Below are positions 17,220-26,536 of a stretch of 64,000 nucleotides of DNA, piece after piece; the stretch's first letter is position 1; each line of letters begins with the position of its first letter. Below the pieces are notes generated by a model. That model was not told where the DNA came from and ran no database searches. It saw nothing but the letters and a program-made list of their open reading frames with translations. Made by a program: the position numbers and the translations under genes. Origin of the DNA: Micromonospora sp. WMMD1120 (GTDB lineage: Bacteria; Actinomycetota; Actinomycetes; Mycobacteriales; Micromonosporaceae); NCBI RefSeq assembly GCF_029626235.1, contig NZ_JARUBO010000005.1, forward strand, positions 652,501-716,500. Reading direction: 5' to 3'.

Positions 17220-17638
17220 GACTGACCTCCCGCGGGAAGAAGGGCCACTGCCTGGATTTCGATGAGCAGGTGCGGGTGCGGCAGTTGGTGCACCGCCACC
17301 GTCGTCCGGGTCGGGCCGGACGCGTCGAAGAACTCCGCCCAGACCTCGTTGTAACCACCGAAGTCGTTCATGTTCACCAGGTACGACGTCACCTGGACGA
17401 GGTCGGTGAGGTCCGCGCCGACCGACCGCAGCAGATCGCCGATGTTCTCGATCACGGCTCGTGTCTGCGCCCGGATGTCCAGGTTCGTGGTGCCAAACTC
17501 GTCCACCTCGACACCGGCGAAGCTGTTGTCCGGCCGCCGGGACGACGTACCGGAGACGAAGACGAAGCCACCGGCGACCTTGACGTGCGGGAACGCGCCG
17601 CGTGGCACGGCCTTGCCGGCCACCACCCGCGCGGTCAC
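17216..17638 (-). CDS. RidA-family 2-aminomuconate deaminase
   Basis: 140-residue RidA/YjgF-fold protein. In kynurenine and 2-aminophenol meta-cleavage operons this family supplies 2-aminomuconate deaminase, giving 4-oxalocrotonate and ammonia. Visible: [20 protein letters not shown] at the N-terminus, [24 protein letters not shown], and the RidA signature region [24 protein letters not shown] generic RidA imine deaminase is the alternative, but the operon position favours the pathway enzyme. GTG 17638 overlaps the decarboxylase stop as GTGA. Confidence 0.85.
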   Translation of the reverse strand: MTARVVAGKAVPRGAFPHVKVAGGFVFVSGTSSRRPDNSFAGVEVDEFGTTNLDIRAQTRAVIENIGDLLRSVGADLTDLVQVTSYLVNMNDFGGYNEVWAEFFDASGPTRTTVAVHQLPHPHLLIEIQAVALLPAGGQS

Positions 17639-18408
17639 GACGACGCCCGCAGCGAGGCGGCGCCGAGCTTCTCCACGACGGCCCGGACGTGGACGCCGGG
17701 ACGCAACGGCACGGCGGCGGTCGCCGCTCCGGCCAGGAAGACCCAGCCCGACTCCAGTCGCACCCCGTGCCGCCCGGCCAGCCGGATGCCCTCGTCGAGG
17801 GCGCGGCGCGGATCGCCGAGGATCGCCGCCGTCGAGCCGACCTGCGCCACCCGCCCGTCGACCTCCAGCAGCACGCCCAGGTTGTCCAGGCCCGTCGGCA
17901 CCGGCGACCACTGTCCGATCACGAACGCGGCGGCCGAGGTGTTGTCCGCGATCACGTCCGGCAGCGAGAACCGGAAGTCCGCGTACCGGGAGTCGATCAG
18001 CTCGATGGCCGGGGCGACGGCGCGGACCGCGGTGGTGAAGTCGCCGACCGGTTCGCCCGGCTCGGGCAGCCGGTCCAGCAGGAACGCGACCTCCGGCTCG
18101 ACCCGGGGATGGATGTACGCGGACGGGTCGACAGCGCCACCGTCGGGCACCCGCATGGCGTTCGTGAGCCGACCCCAGATCACCTCGTCCACGCCGACCT
18201 GGGCCATCTTCGCCCGGCTGGTCAGGCCCATCTTCAACCCGACCAGCCGCTCGCCGCGCTCGACGCGGCGCGCCAGCAGCGCGGCCTGCACGGCGTACGC
18301 GCCGTCCGCGTCGAGGCCGGTCTCGGCGGCGAGTTGCGGGATCGCTGTCGCCGCGTCGGCGGCAGCGCCCAGCTTCTCGGCGATCCCCGCGATGTCCGGC
18401 CCGATCAT
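17635..18408 (-). CDS. 4-oxalocrotonate (2-oxo-3-hexenedioate) decarboxylase
   Basis: Metal-dependent decarboxylase of the hydratase/decarboxylase family that converts 4-oxalocrotonate to 2-oxopent-4-enoate and CO2. 257 residues. Family signatures [28 protein letters not shown] (metal-binding Glu residues), [13 protein letters not shown] and [17 protein letters not shown] are present. It is a paralogue of the hydratase at 20472-21269, and its position before the RidA gene supports the decarboxylase role rather than a second hydratase. Confidence 0.88.
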   Translation of the reverse strand: MIGPDIAGIAEKLGAAADAATAIPQLAAETGLDADGAYAVQAALLARRVERGERLVGLKMGLTSRAKMAQVGVDEVIWGRLTNAMRVPDGGAVDPSAYIHPRVEPEVAFLLDRLPEPGEPVGDFTTAVRAVAPAIELIDSRYADFRFSLPDVIADNTSAAAFVIGQWSPVPTGLDNLGVLLEVDGRVAQVGSTAAILGDPRRALDEGIRLAGRHGVRLESGWVFLAGAATAAVPLRPGVHVRAVVEKLGAASLRASS

Positions 18409-19466
18409 GATTGCTCCCTACCGGCCAGGTCGAGTGCCACGTCGACGATCATGTCCTCCTGGCCGCCGACCATCCGGCGTCGACCCAACTCGACAAGGAT
18501 CGAGCGGACGTCCACCCCGTAGCGGGCGGAGGCCCGTTCGGCGTGCCGCAGAAAGCTGGAGTAGACCCCCGCGTACCCCAGCGAGAGCGTCTCCCGGTCC
18601 ACCTGGACCGGCCGGTCCTGCAGCGGGCGGACCAGGTCGTCGGCGGCGTCCATCAGCGCGAACACGTCGCAGCCGTGCTTCCAGCCGTGCAGCTCGGCGA
18701 CCGCGACGAAGACCTCCAGCGGGGCGTTGCCGGCCCCCGCGCCCATGCCGGCCAGGGAGGCGTCGACCCGTACGGTCCGGCCGTGCGGCGCGTCGGGGCC
18801 GGGCGGCGCGGACCCGGTGATCCGGCCGTGCTCGACGGCGAGCACGCTGTTGGCCACCCCGAGCGACAGGTTGTGGTGGGCGTGGATGCCGATCTGCGTC
18901 TCCGGATCGAGGACCTGCCGGTACGCGTCGACGCGTTGCGCCACGTCGGACATGAGCAGCCGGCCGCCGGAGTCGGTGACGTACACGCAGTGCGCCCCGT
19001 ACGACTCCATCAGCTTGGCCTGCCCGGCCAGGCCGGCCGGGTCGTTCAGGTGCGACATCATCAGGAACCCGGCCACGTCCATGCCGTTCTCCCGGGCCCA
19101 GGAGATGTGCTGGGCGGAGATGTCCGCCTCGGTGCAGTGGGTGGCGATCCGGACGCTGGTCACCCCGAGCGCCCTCGCGGCCCTCAGGTCGGCGATCGTG
19201 CCGATGCCCGGCAGCAGCAGGGTGGTCAGCTTCGCCGTGGTCAGCACCTCGGCAGCCGCCGAGATCCACTCGGCGTCGCTGGCCGCGCCGTGGCCGTAGT
19301 TGACGCTGGAACCGGCGAGCCCGTCGCCGTGCGCCACCTCGATCGCGGCCACCCCGGCGGCGTCCAGCGCGGCGGCGATGGTGCGCACCTGGTCGACCGT
19401 GTACCGGTGGGCGATGGCGTGCATGCCGTCGCGCAGCGTCACGTCCTGGATGTACAGGTCGGTCAT
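18405..19466 (-). CDS. 4-hydroxy-2-oxovalerate aldolase (DmpG-type), with a 17-residue insertion
   Basis: Cleaves 4-hydroxy-2-oxovalerate to pyruvate and acetaldehyde, channelling the aldehyde to the acylating dehydrogenase encoded next to it. 353 residues. Features: [17 protein letters not shown] (catalytic Arg/Asp/His), [41 protein letters not shown] (metal His-x-His), [16 protein letters not shown]. Between AVEHGR and RVDASLAG there is an in-frame Pro/Gly-rich insert ([17 protein letters not shown], 18771-18821) not expected in DmpG. ATGA overlap with the dehydrogenase gene. Confidence 0.95.
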   Translation of the reverse strand: MTDLYIQDVTLRDGMHAIAHRYTVDQVRTIAAALDAAGVAAIEVAHGDGLAGSSVNYGHGAASDAEWISAAAEVLTTAKLTTLLLPGIGTIADLRAARALGVTSVRIATHCTEADISAQHISWARENGMDVAGFLMMSHLNDPAGLAGQAKLMESYGAHCVYVTDSGGRLLMSDVAQRVDAYRQVLDPETQIGIHAHHNLSLGVANSVLAVEHGRITGSAPPGPDAPHGRTVRVDASLAGMGAGAGNAPLEVFVAVAELHGWKHGCDVFALMDAADDLVRPLQDRPVQVDRETLSLGYAGVYSSFLRHAERASARYGVDVRSILVELGRRRMVGGQEDMIVDVALDLAGREQS

Positions 19467-20395
19467 GCCACCGCTCCCGTCGACCGCAGGGCGACCAGCC
19501 GCTCCGCCGTACGCAGCGCGGCGGAGGTCATGATGTCCAGGTTCCCGGCGTACGCCGGCAGGTAGTGCCCGGCGCCGGAGACCTCCAGGAAGACCGACAC
19601 CTGCAACGCGGTGAGTCGCCGACCCAGCGACGGCAGGTACGCCTCGACCCTGTCGAACTGCACGTCCTGCTTGAGCCGGTAGCCGGGGACGTACTCCCGC
19701 ACCGCGGCGACCATCTCGCCGACCGAGGCGACGATGGCGGCGCGGTCGGCGTCGGCGTCCGGGCAGAGGCAGTAGACGGTGTCCCGCATGAGCAGCGGCG
19801 GGTCCGCCGGGTTCAGCACGATGATCGCCTTGCCCCGCTCGGCCCCGCCGACCACCTCGATGGCCCGCGCCGTGGTCTCGGTGAACTCGTCGATGTTGGC
19901 CCGGGTGCCCGGTCCGGCCGACCTCGAGGCGATCGACGCGACGATCTCGCCGTACACCACCGGGGTCACCCGGCCGACGGCGGCGACGATCGGCACCGTC
20001 GCCTGGCCGCCGCAGGTCACCATGTTGACGTTCGGCTCGCGCAGGTGCTCGTCGAGGTTGACCGGCGGCACCACGTACGGGCCCAGCGCGGCGGGGGTCA
20101 GGTCGACGACGGTCCGGCCGTGCGCGCGCAGCACCTCGTCGTGACGCCGGTGCGCGCCGGCCGAGGTGGCGTCGAAGACCAGCTCGACGTCGGCGAACTC
20201 GGGCATCGCGACCAGCCCGTCCACGCCGTCGGCGGTGGTGGCCACGCCGAGCCGGCGGGCGCGGGCGAGGCCGTCGGAGGCCGGGTCGATGCCGGCCATC
20301 GCCACCATCCGCAGGCTGTCGCTGAGCCGCAACACCTTGATCATCAGGTCGGTGCCGATGTTTCCGGAACCCAGCACCGCCACACCGGTGGTCAC
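19463..20395 (-). CDS. Acetaldehyde dehydrogenase (acylating), DmpF/MhpF type
   Basis: Converts acetaldehyde, NAD+ and CoA to acetyl-CoA in complex with the DmpG-type aldolase. 310 residues. The Rossmann motif [12 protein letters not shown] opens the protein. Catalytic cysteine is in [14 protein letters not shown], followed by [28 protein letters not shown], all characteristic. Start GTG 20395 is chosen for GGAGGG just upstream; the frame continues upstream to 20614 without a convincing start. Terminal step that feeds the operon's carbon into central metabolism. Confidence 0.95.
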   Translation of the reverse strand: MTTGVAVLGSGNIGTDLMIKVLRLSDSLRMVAMAGIDPASDGLARARRLGVATTADGVDGLVAMPEFADVELVFDATSAGAHRRHDEVLRAHGRTVVDLTPAALGPYVVPPVNLDEHLREPNVNMVTCGGQATVPIVAAVGRVTPVVYGEIVASIASRSAGPGTRANIDEFTETTARAIEVVGGAERGKAIIVLNPADPPLLMRDTVYCLCPDADADRAAIVASVGEMVAAVREYVPGYRLKQDVQFDRVEAYLPSLGRRLTALQVSVFLEVSGAGHYLPAYAGNLDIMTSAALRTAERLVALRSTGAVA

Positions 20396-20471
20396 GCCGA
20401 CCCTCCGCTTCGCTCCGGGCCGCCCTGACCACTGACAAACCTGTGCCGAGGATTCGCTCGCTGACGCTCGC

Positions 20472-21269
20472 TCATGACGAGACCTCCTTGCTGAAGCAGG
20501 TGCGTACCGAGCCGAGGCCGGAGATCCGGGCCTCGTAGGCCGCACCCGGCGTGACCGGCACCATCGGGCCGAGGGCGCCCGAGAGCACGACGTCACCGGC
20601 GCGCAGCGGGTCACCGGCGCGCGCGAGGGTGTCGGCCAGCCACCGCAGGGCGTGCAGGGGGTTGCCCAGGCAGGCCGCGCCCGCGCCGACCGAGACCGGC
20701 TCGCCGGCGTGCTCCAGCACCATCCCGCACAGCCGCAGGTCGACGTCGGCGAGCCGCCGCGGCGTGGTGCCGAGCACGAAGAGCCCGCTGGAGGCGTTGT
20801 CGGCGACGGTGTCCACGATGGAGATGTCCCAGCCGGCGATCCGCGAGTCGACGATCTCGATCGCCGGCAGCACGTGGTCGACGGCGCGGATCAGGTCGAC
20901 CGTGGTGAGCTGCGGGTCCGGCAGGTCCCGGTCGAGCACGAACGCCACCTCCGCCTCGACCCGGGGCTGGAGCAGCCGGTCGATGGGCACCTCGACGCCG
21001 TCGCCAACCGCCATCGCGTCGGTCAGCATGCCGAAGTCCGGCTGGAACACCCCGAAGGTCTCCTGCACCGCCCGCGAGGTCAACCCGATCTTCGCGCCGA
21101 CACGGCGTTCGCCGCGGCCCTGCCAGGCCCGCGCCTGGAGCTGCTGCACGCGGTACGCGGACTCGACGTCACCCTCCGGCAGCAACCGGCCGCGCAGCGG
21201 CGGGCAGGGCTTGCCGCTGCTGCGGGCATCGGCCAGCTCCCGGTTGGCGGCCTCGATGTCGGCTTCCAT
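20472..21269 (-). CDS. 2-oxopent-4-enoate (2-hydroxypentadienoate) hydratase
   Basis: Adds water to 2-hydroxypenta-2,4-dienoate to form 4-hydroxy-2-oxovalerate. 265 residues from ATG 21269, which has GAGGGAG five bases upstream; an upstream ATG at 21293, overlapping the ALDH stop, is possible but poorly preceded. Signatures: [74 protein letters not shown]. It is paralogous to the decarboxylase downstream. The 76 bp gap after it is the largest inside the operon. Confidence 0.9.
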   Translation of the reverse strand: MEADIEAANRELADARSSGKPCPPLRGRLLPEGDVESAYRVQQLQARAWQGRGERRVGAKIGLTSRAVQETFGVFQPDFGMLTDAMAVGDGVEVPIDRLLQPRVEAEVAFVLDRDLPDPQLTTVDLIRAVDHVLPAIEIVDSRIAGWDISIVDTVADNASSGLFVLGTTPRRLADVDLRLCGMVLEHAGEPVSVGAGAACLGNPLHALRWLADTLARAGDPLRAGDVVLSGALGPMVPVTPGAAYEARISGLGSVRTCFSKEVSS

Positions 21270-21289
21270 GTCCGCTCCCTCGCTACGGC

Positions 21290-22798
21290 TCATGACAGGT
21301 CCACGCACACGTTGGTGAGTTCGGAGTAGAAGTTGAGCGAGTGCAGGCCGCCCTCCCGGCCGATGCCGGACGCCTTCACCCCGCCGAACGGGGTGCGCAG
21401 GTCCCGCAGGAACCAGGTGTTGACCCAGACGATGCCGGCGTCCAGCCGGGCGCCGGCCCGGTGCGCGACCCCGACGTCCCGGGTCCACACCGTCGCCGCC
21501 AGACCGTACTCGGTGCCGTTGGCAAGCGCGTACGCCTCGTCCTCGGTGTCGAACGGCGCCACGTGCACCACCGGGCCGAAGATCTCCTCGCGGTTGGTGC
21601 GGGCGTCCGGGCCGAGCCCGGTGAGCACCGTCGGCTGCACGTACGACCCGCCGTCGCGGGCGTCGCCGAAGGTGGGTGTGCCGCCACCGGTCAGCAGCTC
21701 GGCGCCCTCGGAGCGGGCCAGGTCGTACGCGCCGAGCACCTTCGCCCGGTGCTGGTGGGAGATCAGCGGCATGGTGGCGGTGGCCTCGTCGGTCGGCCAG
21801 CCGTACGCCAGCTCGCCGGCCCGCTTCGCCAGCCGGGCGGTGAACTCCTCGAAGACCGGGCGCTGCACGTAGATGCGTTCGGTGCAGAGGCACACCTGCC
21901 CGCCGTTGGTGAAGCTGGACCGCACCGAGCCGGCCACCGCGGCGTCCAGGTCGGCGTCGGCGAAGACCAGGCCGGCGTTCTTGCCGCCCAGCTCGAAGCT
22001 CACCGCCTTCACCCGGTCGGCGGCGGCCCGCATGATCGCGCCGCCGGTGGCCGACTCGCCGGTGAAGGTGATCGCGTCCACGCCCGGGTGGCGGGTGAGG
22101 TGCTCGCCGGCCGAGTCCGGCCCGAAGCCGTGCACCAGGTTGAACACCCCGGCCGGCACCCCGGCGGCGGCCATCACCTCGGCGAGCAGCGTCGCCGAGG
22201 CGGGCGTCTCCTCGCTGGGCTTGACCACCACGGCGTTGCCACAGGCCAACGCCGGCGCGACCTTCCAGGTGAGCAGCAGCAGCGGCAGGTTCCACGGCAC
22301 GATCACCGCCACCACGCCGACCGGCTTGCGCAGCGCGTAGTTGAGCGCGCGACCGCCGGTCGGGGTGACGGTGGTGAACGACTCGGTCGGCGCGGTCGCC
22401 ACGATCTCCGCGAACGCCCGGAAGTTCGCCGCGCCGCGCGGGATGTCCAGCGTGCGGGCCTGGGCGATGGACTTGCCGGTGTCGGCGACCTCGGCGGTGA
22501 CCAGGTCGTCGAAGCGGCGCTCCAGCTCGTCGGCGACCCGGCGCAGCACCTCGGCGCGCTCGCGCTCCCCCATCCGGCCCCACGGCCCGCGCAGCGCCGC
22601 TCGGGCGGCGGCCACCGCGTCGTCCACAGTGGATGACGACGCCTCGACCACCTCGAAGACCGGCTCTCCGGTGACCGGGCTGGCCTTGGTGAACGTCGGC
22701 CCGCCGTCGACGAACTCGCCGCCGACGAAACTGCGCAGCCGTTGCGGACCATCCGGGGCGCTGCCGGCCATCAGTCGTGGGTCCCAGGTGCCGGTCAT
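21290..22798 (-). CDS. 2-aminomuconate-6-semialdehyde dehydrogenase (ALDH superfamily)
   Basis: NAD+-dependent oxidation of 2-aminomuconate semialdehyde to 2-aminomuconate. 502 residues. ALDH motifs: VVAVIVPWNLPLLLLTWK, VVKPSEETPASA, FTGESATGGAIM, the catalytic Glu in SFELGGKNAGLVF, and the catalytic Cys in NGGQVCLCTERIYV, followed by EEIFGPVVHV. It is related to 2-hydroxymuconate semialdehyde dehydrogenases, and the neighbouring ACMSD decides the substrate. ATG 22798 with GAGGGAGG upstream overlaps the monooxygenase stop as ATGA. Confidence 0.92.
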   Translation of the reverse strand: MTGTWDPRLMAGSAPDGPQRLRSFVGGEFVDGGPTFTKASPVTGEPVFEVVEASSSTVDDAVAAARAALRGPWGRMGERERAEVLRRVADELERRFDDLVTAEVADTGKSIAQARTLDIPRGAANFRAFAEIVATAPTESFTTVTPTGGRALNYALRKPVGVVAVIVPWNLPLLLLTWKVAPALACGNAVVVKPSEETPASATLLAEVMAAAGVPAGVFNLVHGFGPDSAGEHLTRHPGVDAITFTGESATGGAIMRAAADRVKAVSFELGGKNAGLVFADADLDAAVAGSVRSSFTNGGQVCLCTERIYVQRPVFEEFTARLAKRAGELAYGWPTDEATATMPLISHQHRAKVLGAYDLARSEGAELLTGGGTPTFGDARDGGSYVQPTVLTGLGPDARTNREEIFGPVVHVAPFDTEDEAYALANGTEYGLAATVWTRDVGVAHRAGARLDAGIVWVNTWFLRDLRTPFGGVKASGIGREGGLHSLNFYSELTNVCVDLS

Positions 22799-24132
22799 CC
22801 GCGCCTCCCTCGGCTCAGGCCCGCGACCACCGCGCCGACCAGCGACAGCGCCACCGCGCCGACGACCGCGCCGAGCACGCGGTGCTGCCGACGCACCCGG
22901 CGGCGCACCTCGGCGTACGGGGTGGTGGAGAAGGACACCAGCTCGTACTGGGAAACGTACCGGCCGGGCAGGGCCCGTTCCAGTGCGTGCTCGACCCGCC
23001 GCCGCGCCTGGAAGACCGGGGAGGCGACCCGGTCCCGCATCTCCACGAAGTTGGTCAGCGCCATCGTCGCGATGGCCTCGGCGTTCTCCTGCCGGCGACG
23101 CTGGAACAGCGGCAGCGCCGCCGACCAGTCGTCGGCGCACTCGTCGAGGCAGCGGTCCAGCTCCACCACGTCCTCGAAGGCGCAGTTGGCGCCCTGGCCG
23201 TAGAACGGCACGATGGCGTGCGCGGCGTCGCCGAGCAGGCCGACCCGTCCGTTGACCTGCCACGGGGTGCAGCGGACCGTGCCGAGGACGCCCACCGGGT
23301 TGTGCCGGTAGTCGTCGACAAGGTTCGGTGCCAGCGGCACCACGTCCGGGTAGTGCGCGGCGAAGTGCCGCTCGATCTCCGCCGGGTCGGTCAGCGCGGC
23401 GAAGCTGCCGACGCCCTCGTTGGGCCAGAACAGCGTGCAGGTGAAGGAGCGGTCCGGGTTCGGCAGCGCGATCATCATCGAGGTGCCGCGCGGCCAGATG
23501 TGCAGGGCGTCCGGGTCCAGGGCGAAGTCCCCGCCCAGCGGCGGGATCGTCAACTCCTTGTAGCCGTAGTCGAGGAAGTCCACGCTCTCGTCCAGCAGCC
23601 CGTACCCGAGGAGTCGCGCCCGCACCGCGGAGCCGGCGCCGTCGGCACCCAGCACCACCGACGCCTTGGCCGCGACCGGACCCTGCGGCGTCTCGAAGCT
23701 GAGCGTGCCGTCGGTCGGGTCCAGCCCGACCAGCCGGTGGTCGAAGACGACCCGCACCCCGGGCAGCGCCGTGGCCTCGTCCAGCAGGGCGTTGTTCAGC
23801 GCGCCCCGGCTGATCGAGTTGATCGCCCGGTCACCGGCCGCGCTGTACGACTGGAACTGCTGCTCGCCCTCGACCGGATGGATCATCCGGCCGCGCATCG
23901 GCAGCGCGTCGACCAGCACCTGCTCGGCGAGCCCGATCCGGCGCAACGCGTCCAGGCCGCGCTCGGAGAGCGCCAGGTTGATCGACCGACCGCGCTCGGC
24001 CGTGCCACCGCGCGGGTCGGAGCGACGCTCGTAGAGGGCCACCGGGTAACCCCGCCGGGCCAGGAAACAGGCCGCGAGGCAGCCGGCCAGCCCGGCCCCG
24101 ATGATGGCGATCTCGTCGCGCCGGGCCGTCAT
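22795..24132 (-). CDS. Kynurenine 3-monooxygenase with C-terminal membrane segment
   Basis: FAD- and NADPH-dependent hydroxylation of kynurenine to 3-hydroxykynurenine. 445 residues. The dinucleotide motif AIIGAGLAGCLAA is at the N-terminus, then RSINLALSERGLDALR typical of KMO, the DG motif (VVLGADGAGSAVR) and GRVGLLGDAAHAIVPFYGQG. The final ~35 residues form a basic stretch, one hydrophobic helix (VLGAVVGAVALSLVGAVVAG) and a basic end, predicted to anchor the enzyme in the membrane. Such an anchor is familiar in eukaryotic KMO but not in the well-studied Pseudomonas enzyme. Confidence 0.94.
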   Translation of the reverse strand: MTARRDEIAIIGAGLAGCLAACFLARRGYPVALYERRSDPRGGTAERGRSINLALSERGLDALRRIGLAEQVLVDALPMRGRMIHPVEGEQQFQSYSAAGDRAINSISRGALNNALLDEATALPGVRVVFDHRLVGLDPTDGTLSFETPQGPVAAKASVVLGADGAGSAVRARLLGYGLLDESVDFLDYGYKELTIPPLGGDFALDPDALHIWPRGTSMMIALPNPDRSFTCTLFWPNEGVGSFAALTDPAEIERHFAAHYPDVVPLAPNLVDDYRHNPVGVLGTVRCTPWQVNGRVGLLGDAAHAIVPFYGQGANCAFEDVVELDRCLDECADDWSAALPLFQRRRQENAEAIATMALTNFVEMRDRVASPVFQARRRVEHALERALPGRYVSQYELVSFSTTPYAEVRRRVRRQHRVLGAVVGAVALSLVGAVVAGLSRGRRG

Positions 24133-24190
24133 TCGGAGCCACCTCTCGCTCGCGACCGCGGGGCTCGCAACCCCGGCTCACTCCTCGTGC

Positions 24191-25471
24191 TCACGGGTTC
24201 ACCTTTCCCACCGTCGCGGCCAGCGCGGCGGCGGCCCGCCAGCAGTCGAGGTACGTGGAGTAGAGCGGCACCGGGGCGAACCGCACGACGTCAGGCTCGC
24301 GGGCGTCGGCGATGACGCCGTGCTCGTACCGCAGGCGTTTGGTCAGTTCGGCGGCGCTGCCGCTGCCGATGCGGACCGAGAGTTGGCAGCCGCGCCGGGC
24401 CGGGTCGCGCGGGGTGACCACGCGCAGCGGCCGGTCGACGACGACAGCGTCGAGCAGCGATTCCAGCCAGGCCGTGAGGCGCAGACTGCGGGCCCGCAAC
24501 GCCGGCATGCCGACCGCGTCGAACAGCTCCAACGAGGTACGCACCGGGCCCATCGCGAAGATCGGCGGGTTGGAGATCTGCCACGCCTCCACAGTGGCCG
24601 GTGGCCGGGACACCGGTGTCATCTCGAACCGGGTGGCCGCCGCGGTGCTCCACCAGCCCTCGAAACGCGGCAGGTCGGGGTCGCCGAGGTGCCGCTCGTG
24701 CACGAAGACGCCGGCCAGCGCGCCCGGACCCGAGTTCAGGTACTTGTAGGAGCACCACGCGGCGAAGTCGACGTCCCAGTCGTGCAGGGCCAGCGGCACG
24801 TTGCCGACCGCGTGGGCGAGATCCCAGCCGACCACCGCGCCGGCCGCCCGACCGGCGGCCGTGATCGCCGGGATGTCCAGCAGCTCACCGGTGAGGTAGT
24901 TGACGCCGCCCAGCAGCACCATCGCCACCCGGTCGCCCTCGGCGGCCAGGTAGTCGACCACGTCCTCGGTGCGCAGCACGTCCTCGCCCGCGCGCGGACG
25001 CAACCGGACCACCGTGTCGTCCGGGTCCAGGCCGTGGAAACGGGCCTGGCTGCGCACGGCGTAGCTGTCCGAGGGGAAGGCGGCGTCCTCGATCACGATG
25101 CGGGTGCGCGCGCCGGCCGGACGGTAGAAGCTGACCATCAGCAGGTGCAGGTTGACGGTGAGCGAGTTCATCACCACGGTCTCCGCCGGAAGGCCGCCGA
25201 CCAGTCGGGCGGCCGGCGCCGTCAACAGCTCGTGGTACGGCAACCAGGCGCGCTCGGCCTCCAGGTGCCCCTCCACGCCGAGCCGCGCCCAGGCGTCCAG
25301 GTCGCCCAGCAGTTCGTCCCGGGTGGCGCGGGGTTGCAGGCCGAGCGAGTTGCCGGCGAGGTACGCCGCCTCGCCGTGGTCACCACCGTCGGCGGGCGGC
25401 ACGTGGAACAGGTGCCGGTGACCCGGGTCGGCCGCGTCGAGGCGGTGCGCCTCATGTTCAGGGGTGTGCAT
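24191..25471 (-). CDS. kynU: Kynureninase
   Basis: PLP enzyme that splits 3-hydroxykynurenine to 3-hydroxyanthranilate and alanine. 426 residues. EAAYLAGNSLGLQP, VMNSLTVNLHLLMVSFYRP, EDAAFPSDSYAVRSQ, the PLP aspartate in GWDLAHAVGNVPL and the Schiff-base lysine in CSYKYLNSGPG are all present. ATG 25471 is supported by GGAGAG upstream; it is 14 bp downstream of the dioxygenase gene. A 58 bp gap separates it from the monooxygenase gene. Confidence 0.95.
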   Translation of the reverse strand: MHTPEHEAHRLDAADPGHRHLFHVPPADGGDHGEAAYLAGNSLGLQPRATRDELLGDLDAWARLGVEGHLEAERAWLPYHELLTAPAARLVGGLPAETVVMNSLTVNLHLLMVSFYRPAGARTRIVIEDAAFPSDSYAVRSQARFHGLDPDDTVVRLRPRAGEDVLRTEDVVDYLAAEGDRVAMVLLGGVNYLTGELLDIPAITAAGRAAGAVVGWDLAHAVGNVPLALHDWDVDFAAWCSYKYLNSGPGALAGVFVHERHLGDPDLPRFEGWWSTAAATRFEMTPVSRPPATVEAWQISNPPIFAMGPVRTSLELFDAVGMPALRARSLRLTAWLESLLDAVVVDRPLRVVTPRDPARRGCQLSVRIGSGSAAELTKRLRYEHGVIADAREPDVVRFAPVPLYSTYLDCWRAAAALAATVGKVNP

Positions 25472-25485
25472 GTCTCGCTCTCCGG

Positions 25486-26391
25486 TCACATCGCGGTACG
25501 GGCCGACCACAGCTCGGGGAAGACCACCCGGGCCATGCTGCGCTGCAACCATGCCAGGCCGGCGGAGCCGCCGCTGCCGACCTTCGCGCCCATCGTCCGC
25601 TGCACCGCCTTGACGTGGTTCCAGCGCCAGTCGCCGAACTCCTCGGCGACACCGCTCAGCGCCTCGCCGAGCAGCCGCAGGTGGTTGTCCGGGCTGGCGT
25701 CGTCGTAGATCCGTACCCAGGCCGCCTCGACCAACGGGTGCGGGTCGTGTTCCACGGACACGTCCCGGTCCAGCAGGTCGGCGGGAAGGTCGAAGCCGCG
25801 CCGGGCGAGCAGCGCGAGCACGTCGTCCCAGAGGCTCGGCGCGGTCAGGGCGGCGCTCAGCGCGGCGTGCACCTCTGCCTGCCGGCGGAACGGGCGGATC
25901 AGCGCCGCGTCCCGCAGGCCGAGCAGGAACTCCAGGTGGCGGTACATGGCCGACTGGAAGCCGGACGCCTCGCCGAGCAGGTTGCGGAACCTGTTGAAGT
26001 CGGCCGGGCTCATCCAGCGCAGCCCCTGCCAGGCGGCGTTGAGCCCCTCCAGGTGCAGCCGGGCCCGACGCAGCGGGGCCAACGCCTCCCAGACCTGGTC
26101 GGCGCGGATCAGCCGCTGGGTCTCCCGCAACTCGTGGCAGGTCAGCCCGAAGTACAACTCCATGATCTGGCTGACCATCAGGAAGGACATCTCACCCGGG
26201 TCGTTGCTGAGCGGGTGCTGCATCTTGTGCAGGGCGCTGGCCTGCACGTAAGCGTCGTACGGCACCATGTCGGCGAACTCCAGCGTCGGCTCGCCGCCGG
26301 TGCGCGCGGCCTGGGCGGCGCGCTGTTTCGGGGTCACCGGTCGCACCGGGGCAGGGCGGTTCGGCGCCCGCCGCTCCGTCTGTTCCACCAT
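25486..26391 (-). CDS. kynA: Tryptophan 2,3-dioxygenase
   Basis: Haem enzyme that opens the indole ring of tryptophan to N-formylkynurenine, the first committed step. 301 residues. Visible: PYDAYVQASALHKMQHPLSND, EMSFLMVSQIMELYFGLTCHEL, GFQSAMYRHLEFLLG, and the region with the proximal haem histidine, FGDWRWNHVKAVQRTMGAK, then GSGGSAGLAWL. Start ATG 26391 follows GGGGGAGGGAG. It is the promoter-proximal gene of the operon and is divergent from the Lrp-type regulator. Confidence 0.95.
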   Translation of the reverse strand: MVEQTERRAPNRPAPVRPVTPKQRAAQAARTGGEPTLEFADMVPYDAYVQASALHKMQHPLSNDPGEMSFLMVSQIMELYFGLTCHELRETQRLIRADQVWEALAPLRRARLHLEGLNAAWQGLRWMSPADFNRFRNLLGEASGFQSAMYRHLEFLLGLRDAALIRPFRRQAEVHAALSAALTAPSLWDDVLALLARRGFDLPADLLDRDVSVEHDPHPLVEAAWVRIYDDASPDNHLRLLGEALSGVAEEFGDWRWNHVKAVQRTMGAKVGSGGSAGLAWLQRSMARVVFPELWSARTAM

Positions 26392-26483
26392 CTCGTCTCC
26401 CTCCCCCGGACTGGCCGACGTCATGATCCCGCGCCCGGATCGGCAGACGGAATGCCGAATCAACGGCTCTCGGCGGCTTCTCC

Positions 26484-26522
26484 TCACGAACCGAAGGCAG
26501 GTAGGCGAATCTGGTTCACGAA
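26484..26522. promoter_or_regulatory. Candidate regulator operator in the kynA/lrp divergent promoter
   Basis: Direct repeats TCACGAA at 26484-26490 and 26516-26522 are 32 bp apart, close to three helical turns. Inside them GAACC (26488-26492) and GGTTC (26513-26517) form an inverted repeat. Such phased half-sites suit octameric Lrp/AsnC regulators. They lie in the 145 bp gap shared by the operon and its divergent regulator. Confidence 0.45.
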
Positions 26523-26536
26523 AGTAAGGTCTGAGC

